A stretch of DNA of 64,000 nucleotides, from assembly GCA_016617855.1 (NCBI GenBank), contig JAECUM010011059.1, positions 1 through 64,000 on the forward strand. The letters are read 5' to 3'. Source of the stretch: Megalonaias nervosa (Eukaryota; Mollusca; Bivalvia; Unionida; Unionidae). This document shows, in pieces, positions 59,111 to 64,000 of this stretch (position 1 is the stretch's first letter; each line of letters opens with the position of its first letter). The notes below the pieces were generated by a model. That model did not search any database. It worked only from the letters and a program-made list of their open reading frames with translations, and had not been told where the DNA came from. Both the position numbers and the translations under genes were made by a program.

Positions 59111-60115
59111 TAAGTATTCACGAAGAAACATATTTTACTACAAAAAATTAGTTTCTCTGCATCCCATCCTTTTTTTTTTATGTTGCATCACCTATCAAGA
59201 CACGTGTAGCCAATTATTTTTTTTACAGCTGATGCAATCATTCTTGCATCCTGTTCAACTCAGCAACATTGCATCATTTTGTACTTGTACATTGGATGGT
59301 GCTGTTATGTTGAAAAAGTCTATTCTGCATCATTTTATCACACATTGGACCATTTGAAAGACAGTGCAGGAAGTAAAGATATTTATAATTGAGGATGTTA
59401 AATAGAAATGCATGTCATATCAAAGGAGTATTTGGACTTTTAGTATTTCTGACTGTTGTTTGATGCTGAGGGAAAACTTGCCATTATTTCATAATCTGAA
59501 TGAAATTTGTTTTGAAAGTACTGGCAATGTTAAGGTATTTTATTTTCAGTACCATATTCATATTGTGTTAGAATGAGTTTTATGTAATTTAAATTTTAAA
59601 AAATGTTAAACTGAATATATGGACAACAGTACTATAGTGTTTTTCTGAATTTAATTCATGGAGCAATAGTTAAGACAGTAGTTTATTTTCTCAATGTGTT
59701 GAGCCCTTTTCTGATTTTTTTTATGCAGGTGTCAGTCATTTCATTTTCTCACACTCTTTCTCTGATTGTAACAAAGATATTTTTTCACATTGATTCATTG
59801 TTTTTTGGGTTTTTTACATTTTGCAGTTTAATGTTTTTTTTTTATTGTTATGGGATAACAAAAAAAATATGAGCAGTTAATGTCCACCTTTCATGTTACT
59901 TGCTAAATGATTTGATTTCAGAATTCTCTCTCATTTTGAAAATTGTCTCTTTCACTACCTTCATACAATAAATGCAACATATTCTGAACATACAGCTTTA
60001 GTAGGTTATATTCAGAACAAGTCACCTGGGAAATTTAAACTCTTTCTTTTGCAGAGCAGAACATTTTATCGAGATGTTATCAAGTTAACCTTGGTTTATT
60101 ATTGTTGTTTTTCAG
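59111..60115. other. No gene seen; upstream of the EEF1AKMT1 coding exon
   Basis: T-rich sequence ending in the acceptor at 60115. It is probably the intron after an unseen noncoding first exon. Confidence 0.6.
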
Positions 60116-60121
60116 TTAAAA
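60116..60121 (+). other. EEF1AKMT1: 5' UTR start of the EEF1AKMT1 coding exon, after a splice acceptor
   Basis: The pyrimidine-rich run and cag at 60113-60115 precede TTAAAA and the ATG. This predicts at least one untranslated exon further upstream, as is common for housekeeping genes. Confidence 0.7.
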
Positions 60122-60283
60122 ATGTCAGACAGTGATGATGATTCACCACAGTTGTCTGCCCATGCCTTAACAGCACTGCATGAATTCTACCAAGAACAAG
60201 AGCAGAAAACTAGGCAAGAGGAGAGTGTAACGAATGCACTAGGTAGTGAGGATGTTTTCAAAACAGACCTACAGGAAAACTGG
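60122..60283 (+). CDS. EEF1AKMT1: EEF1AKMT1 first coding exon (partial gene)
   Basis: The exon is 54 codons beginning MSDSDDDSPQLSAHALTALH, then EFYQEQEQ, and ending DLQENW, with donor TGG|gtaaaa at 60284. The acidic start, the PQLSAHAL block and the final ENW before the next exon match the N terminus of EEF1AKMT1 (formerly N6AMT2), a seven-beta-strand methyltransferase that modifies a lysine of translation elongation factor eEF1A in the cytosol. A strong acceptor (ttgtttttcag) ends at 60115, only six bases before the ATG, so an upstream noncoding first exon exists that I could not place. I saw no exon with the following QLSQFWY-type block before 64000, so the methyltransferase domain lies beyond the window. 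Confidence 0.92.
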
Positions 60284-61012
60284 GTAAAACATTTTTAGAA
60301 CTGTTTCAATTCTAGCCTTTATATACAGTTTCTGTTCTACTTTACTTGAACCCCAACCTCTTTGAAAAAGGGTGGAATTTTCTGAATACAGAACATAAGA
60401 TGGATTTAATGCAGACATAATGTACTTGAAAATTGTACACATGATTTTCATGCAATCACTTGCTTTTTAGCTTATATCTATGAAATAGAGAGAAGTATTG
60501 TACTACTGGTGTCAGTGTTCACACAGATACAGGCATATACATGAGTACACCCATTTTGAATATGTGGACCATTTTTTATTCACGGGTCCTAGGATTTCGT
60601 TTTGGGTGGGTTTTTTAGCAGTTACCTCCAGGGGAGGGGATGGAGGTGGCTAAATGGATACAAATGTACATTAGCTATACATTCTTTGTTAAGTTTTGTG
60701 TTCAGCTCAGGTCTTTTGTACACTATAAATACTGCTATGCATGGAATCATGAAAGAATGCATTTTAGTGATTGTTACATGGTCACCACAAATGTAGGTTA
60801 TAATGACTTGTATTTTGTCCTTCACTGACTTTGTTTAAATTTTGTTGGTTACATTTAGTTCCCCGGCTCTATTCTTAATTCAGTCAAACTTTATAATTGC
60901 TCTTAGTACCACATTCTTATCACACACAAAAGGCACTGTTCACACTTTACTACCTTAAGTTAAGTTTCTGCATTTAGCTCATGACCTATTACAATTTCTG
61001 CACTTTTTGCAG

Positions 61013-61275
61013 GCCGTTCGTTGGCCTAAGTGGTTAGGGCATCCTCTTGGGATGCGAGAGGTTGCGGGTTCGAACCAGCTGAGTCATACCAAAGACTTAT
61101 GAAAATGTTACTAACAGCTGCCTTGCTGGGTGCTCAGCAATAAGAGGTTAGTGTTAGGACTGGTTGTCCTGGTGTCAGGATAATGTGACTGGGTGGGACA
61201 TGATGCTACATGTCTGTGGCATGATGCCTTAGTGCTAGATATCACTATAAACTGCCACACTGCAGACATTGTAGG
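61013..61275 (+). repeat. tRNA-headed SINE, family A, copy 4
   Basis: The head TTGGCCTAAGTGGTTAGGGC and intact B box GGGTTCGAACC are followed by the shared body. The usual (CA)n tail is missing; instead an inverted partial copy follows at once. It is in the first coding-side intron of EEF1AKMT1. Confidence 0.87.
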
Positions 61276-61281
61276 CAGTTA

Positions 61282-61351
61282 AATTATCCTGATACCAGGC
61301 TAACCAGTCCTAACACTAACCTCTTAAAGCTGAGTGCCAAGTGAGGCAGCA
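61282..61351 (-). repeat. Inverted partial SINE family A copy
   Basis: This is the body segment (attatcctgataccaggct ... gaggcagc) in reverse orientation to the adjacent copy 4. With 61116-61190 it could form a hairpin with arms of about 67 bases and a loop near 95 bases. Confidence 0.8.
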
Positions 61352-63535
61352 TATATATGTGTTAATGAAAGTTGGTGAAGGGATGCTACTTGATGAGCAC
61401 TTAAATCTCATCATAGAAGTAGGTTACTTTAACCTATAGTACTTGCTTCATTGACTTTTTGGTTAAATCATGTATGTTATGTTTATTATTCAAGTTATGT
61501 TTACGCTGAATTATCAAACTGGATGAGTGTGTGCATCTCTTTTTGTACCACACCCTTACCACAAAAGAAGGTCACAGTGATCCGTATTTCACAGTTTGCT
61601 GGCTTAGGTAGTTTTTGGGGTTTAGTTAAGACCCAGATGAGATTTTTAGGACACTGTATACATACTGTTGTACTAAAAGTCCCATACTTCAGTTTGAAAT
61701 TTGTATGGTTACTGCTGTAATCCTTGAACTTGATCCTAGCAACTCACCAATACCATAAAAGGCAAATGTGACATATTGCATATTTTATTGGCTACAGCTG
61801 CAATGTTGCATTTTCTTCATGACCATGTAGATTTTTGACCTGTTTTGGTCATACTATCCTATTTGAAATCATGAAACTTGGTGATGCATCTGTATGAGCA
61901 CTACTCCCTCATTGCAGTATTAGGTCAATATTGACCGTATTTTATGATTCACTGATTCGAGTTAAATTTTGGGTTTGATCTTCATTTCTCAGGATTGTTC
62001 ATATTGTTACTACCATACTCCTATGACAAAAGTAGCTCATTGTGACCTATATTTCACCTTTTACTGGCTTTTGTAAAGTTCTTGCATTCACCTCATGGTC
62101 ACATGCATTTTTACCTAGAACATTGAAACTTTGTGATTGATGGCAGTAAATATTTGGTGGTAATCTGGAATCTGTTGTTAGAGTTTAGTTCAAAATTAGG
62201 TTCAACAGGTAAAATTCATTGGTACTCAAAAGCAAACACAATTTCAGGGTGAGGTAAAGCATTTGGTAATTTCTTAAACAATTAAAGCAGACTGGCATCA
62301 TACACATTTGAGTCTGAGGCTGCAGTTCAGCTCAAATGCAATAGAGTAACATACAGGTTTATCCAAAATTCTTTTGGTATAAATTATGTGCATCACTTCC
62401 AGATCTATCTTGAAAATAAATCATACTTTAAAATTATCATTTTGCGGTAAAATCATGTTGTTATTAACATGAATAGCCCATAGTATTTGCCAAACTATTT
62501 ACATTTGTTTCTTTTCCATCATTCTGTTCAACTATTTGCATATTTGGATATTGTAGAATAGACTGAACTAATTGAAAAATCGTAAAATCCATGAGAATAA
62601 ATTAGCTTGAAACTCATTCATTAACCATTGGTGCTTAAACTTCATGAAAGGCCTAAATCAAATAAAAGCCAGATAGATTGTGTACATTAAAGCCAGTTTT
62701 GAACTTATGAAAAATACAGTCATTGCGGCATTAATGAGTAATTAGAGTAAAACTACTTTATACAGTTATTTGTAGTAGTATGTCTAGATCTGTCTGACAG
62801 AGGTGTTACAGTTATTTTATCTGCTTCTGCCTCATGCCTGTGATTAAAATGCACTTTGCGAGTTCACTAAACCGTTTCTCTTAAAATTGCCTGACTGCAG
62901 GTTCACTGGTCAAGGATGTTAATTTTCATTTCTTCCTCGGACAGTTTACATTAATAAAGCCTTACATTTATGTTAGTTTGACAGACAGTAATTTTGCTGG
63001 TACTAAATTGTCCATATTTATCTCCATTTTTCTGGATCCATGCCATATTGACTGAGGTTGATTGCACAGTTACTAGACTGGTTATTCATAGAATGTAAGC
63101 CATATTAGTCACATGTAAAGATGACAACTTAATGTAGGAACTGGCAGTCTCACAATCAGAAAGAGATTATGCAGTGAATTAAATTACATCTGCCAAATGT
63201 TTTTTAAAGTAAAACATGGTACATACTTGTATTTATAAAATTTTGACATCACTTTCTTGTAACCATATATGATTTTGAAAGATGCTAAAAGGCAACCCAG
63301 TTGACAATATTTATTTGCCAATTGAAATTTTTGGTTGCAGATGTGACCATTTTAGTAATCCTAAGATGTGAGGCATGGACTTTGAAGTTATCAGAGACTG
63401 TCTCTGTTATAAATATTAGGTTCTACATTTTGCAGTGTACGGGGTATTCCCCATATGGAGATCAAAATGATTTAAGCAATGTTTATTCACTTTCTGGAAT
63501 CAGAATGATTCAGGCACAGTATATTCCTCTTATGT

Positions 63536-64000
63536 TCAGCTGCAAAGAGCTATTTGAGATTACTAACAAGCTAATGTCAAGGAACAAATGTACACCACTT
63601 CCAGCTACCTTCTCTCTAGTCGACCTTCCGGACTTGTTTGCAAATTTCTTCCATGACAAAGTACAAACCATCAGAGATAAACTTGACAACACAATTTCAG
63701 TTGACTCGTTGTCACCATACAGTAGTGATACAGAATGTCAGCGGCATCCGTTAGCAGCATTTGAACTTGTCTCTATCGATTTAGTGCGTACAATCGTGAT
63801 GAAGAGTGCACCAGAGTCATGTGAACTTGATCCGATTCTGACGTCACTGCTGCTAGAGTGCTTAGATCCAATATTGCCTTCACTAACTGATGTTATTAAT
63901 ACCTCTCTCTCATCTGGGGAATTCCCATCATTTTACAAAACTGCCATTGTAAAGCCTCTGCTGAAGAAACGAACACGACCATAATGATTTAAAGAACTAC
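63536..64000 (+). pseudogene. L2/CR1-like LINE ORF2 fragment, runs off the window
   Basis: The stretch ELFEITNKLMSRNKCTPLPA, then LPDLFANFFHDKVQTIRDKL, SCELDPILTSLLLECLDPIL, and SLSSGEFPSFYKTAIVKPLL is the classic entry to the RT domain of L2/CR1-type LINEs. The open frame starting upstream at 63301 is a chance extension. Near 63977 the expected KPTLDHNDLKNY reads out of frame (cga aca cga c|cat aat gat), a deletion of about two bases, followed by a stop. It is a dead copy. The rest lies beyond 64000. Confidence 0.88.

Larger units (their letters stand above)
60284..63535 (+). other. EEF1AKMT1: EEF1AKMT1 intron after the first coding exon (partial)
   Basis: It starts gtaaaacatt. It contains SINE copy 4 and its inverted partner; 61352-63535 shows no recognised element and no exon resembling the next EEF1AKMT1 block. 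Confidence 0.75.

Noticed and set aside
63301..63984. Single 227-residue protein
   Set aside because: Only the part from about 63536 matches a LINE. The upstream 78 codons are a chance extension.

Overview
This is animal genomic DNA: spliced genes, introns of 3 to 11 kb, and dense decayed transposable elements and microsatellites. Two conserved host genes can be recognised. TRAPPC3 (TRAPP vesicle-tethering complex core subunit) lies on the minus strand in five coding exons from 49554 down to 17888. The 5' end of EEF1AKMT1 (eEF1A lysine methyltransferase) lies on the plus strand, with its first coding exon at 60122-60283. The animal TRAPPC3 sequence, the mix of tRNA-headed SINEs, DIRS and L2/CR1-type retroelements and the low GC suggest a lophotrochozoan invertebrate, most likely a mollusc. 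That placement is an inference, not a proof.

Layout. 1-17887 lies beyond the TRAPPC3 stop codon and holds microsatellites, two SINE families, a hAT-type MITE with a perfect 8-bp target duplication, degenerate tandem arrays and a possible decayed retroelement. 17888-49554 is the TRAPPC3 gene. Its introns carry two copies of a TTAA-flanked MITE-like element, SINEs, a 41-bp minisatellite, a minus-strand DIRS-like retrotransposon interrupted by a hAT-type element, a plus-strand L2/CR1-like LINE interrupted by a TTAA foldback element, and a decayed Tigger/pogo DNA transposon. An unassigned minus-strand exon-like segment lies in intron 1. 49555-60115 is the interval between the two divergent genes: a probable TRAPPC3 promoter with an ETS-type site, a 0.5-kb direct repeat pair, a SINE remnant, another hAT MITE, and a second DIRS-like retrotransposon on the plus strand containing a 43-bp minisatellite. 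60116-64000 is the start of EEF1AKMT1 and its first coding-side intron, with a SINE that carries an inverted partial copy and a LINE fragment running off the window end.

TRAPPC3 and EEF1AKMT1 are both housekeeping genes and are arranged head to head about 10.5 kb apart (ATG to ATG). No functional link between them is implied. Nearly all other long reading frames here are chance frames or broken transposon pieces. I saw no operon, CRISPR array, rRNA or bona fide tRNA gene. No clearly new biological system is demonstrated. The best open leads are the unassigned exon-like segment in TRAPPC3 intron 1, the two TTAA MITE families, and the frame-rotating minisatellite inside the DIRS element.
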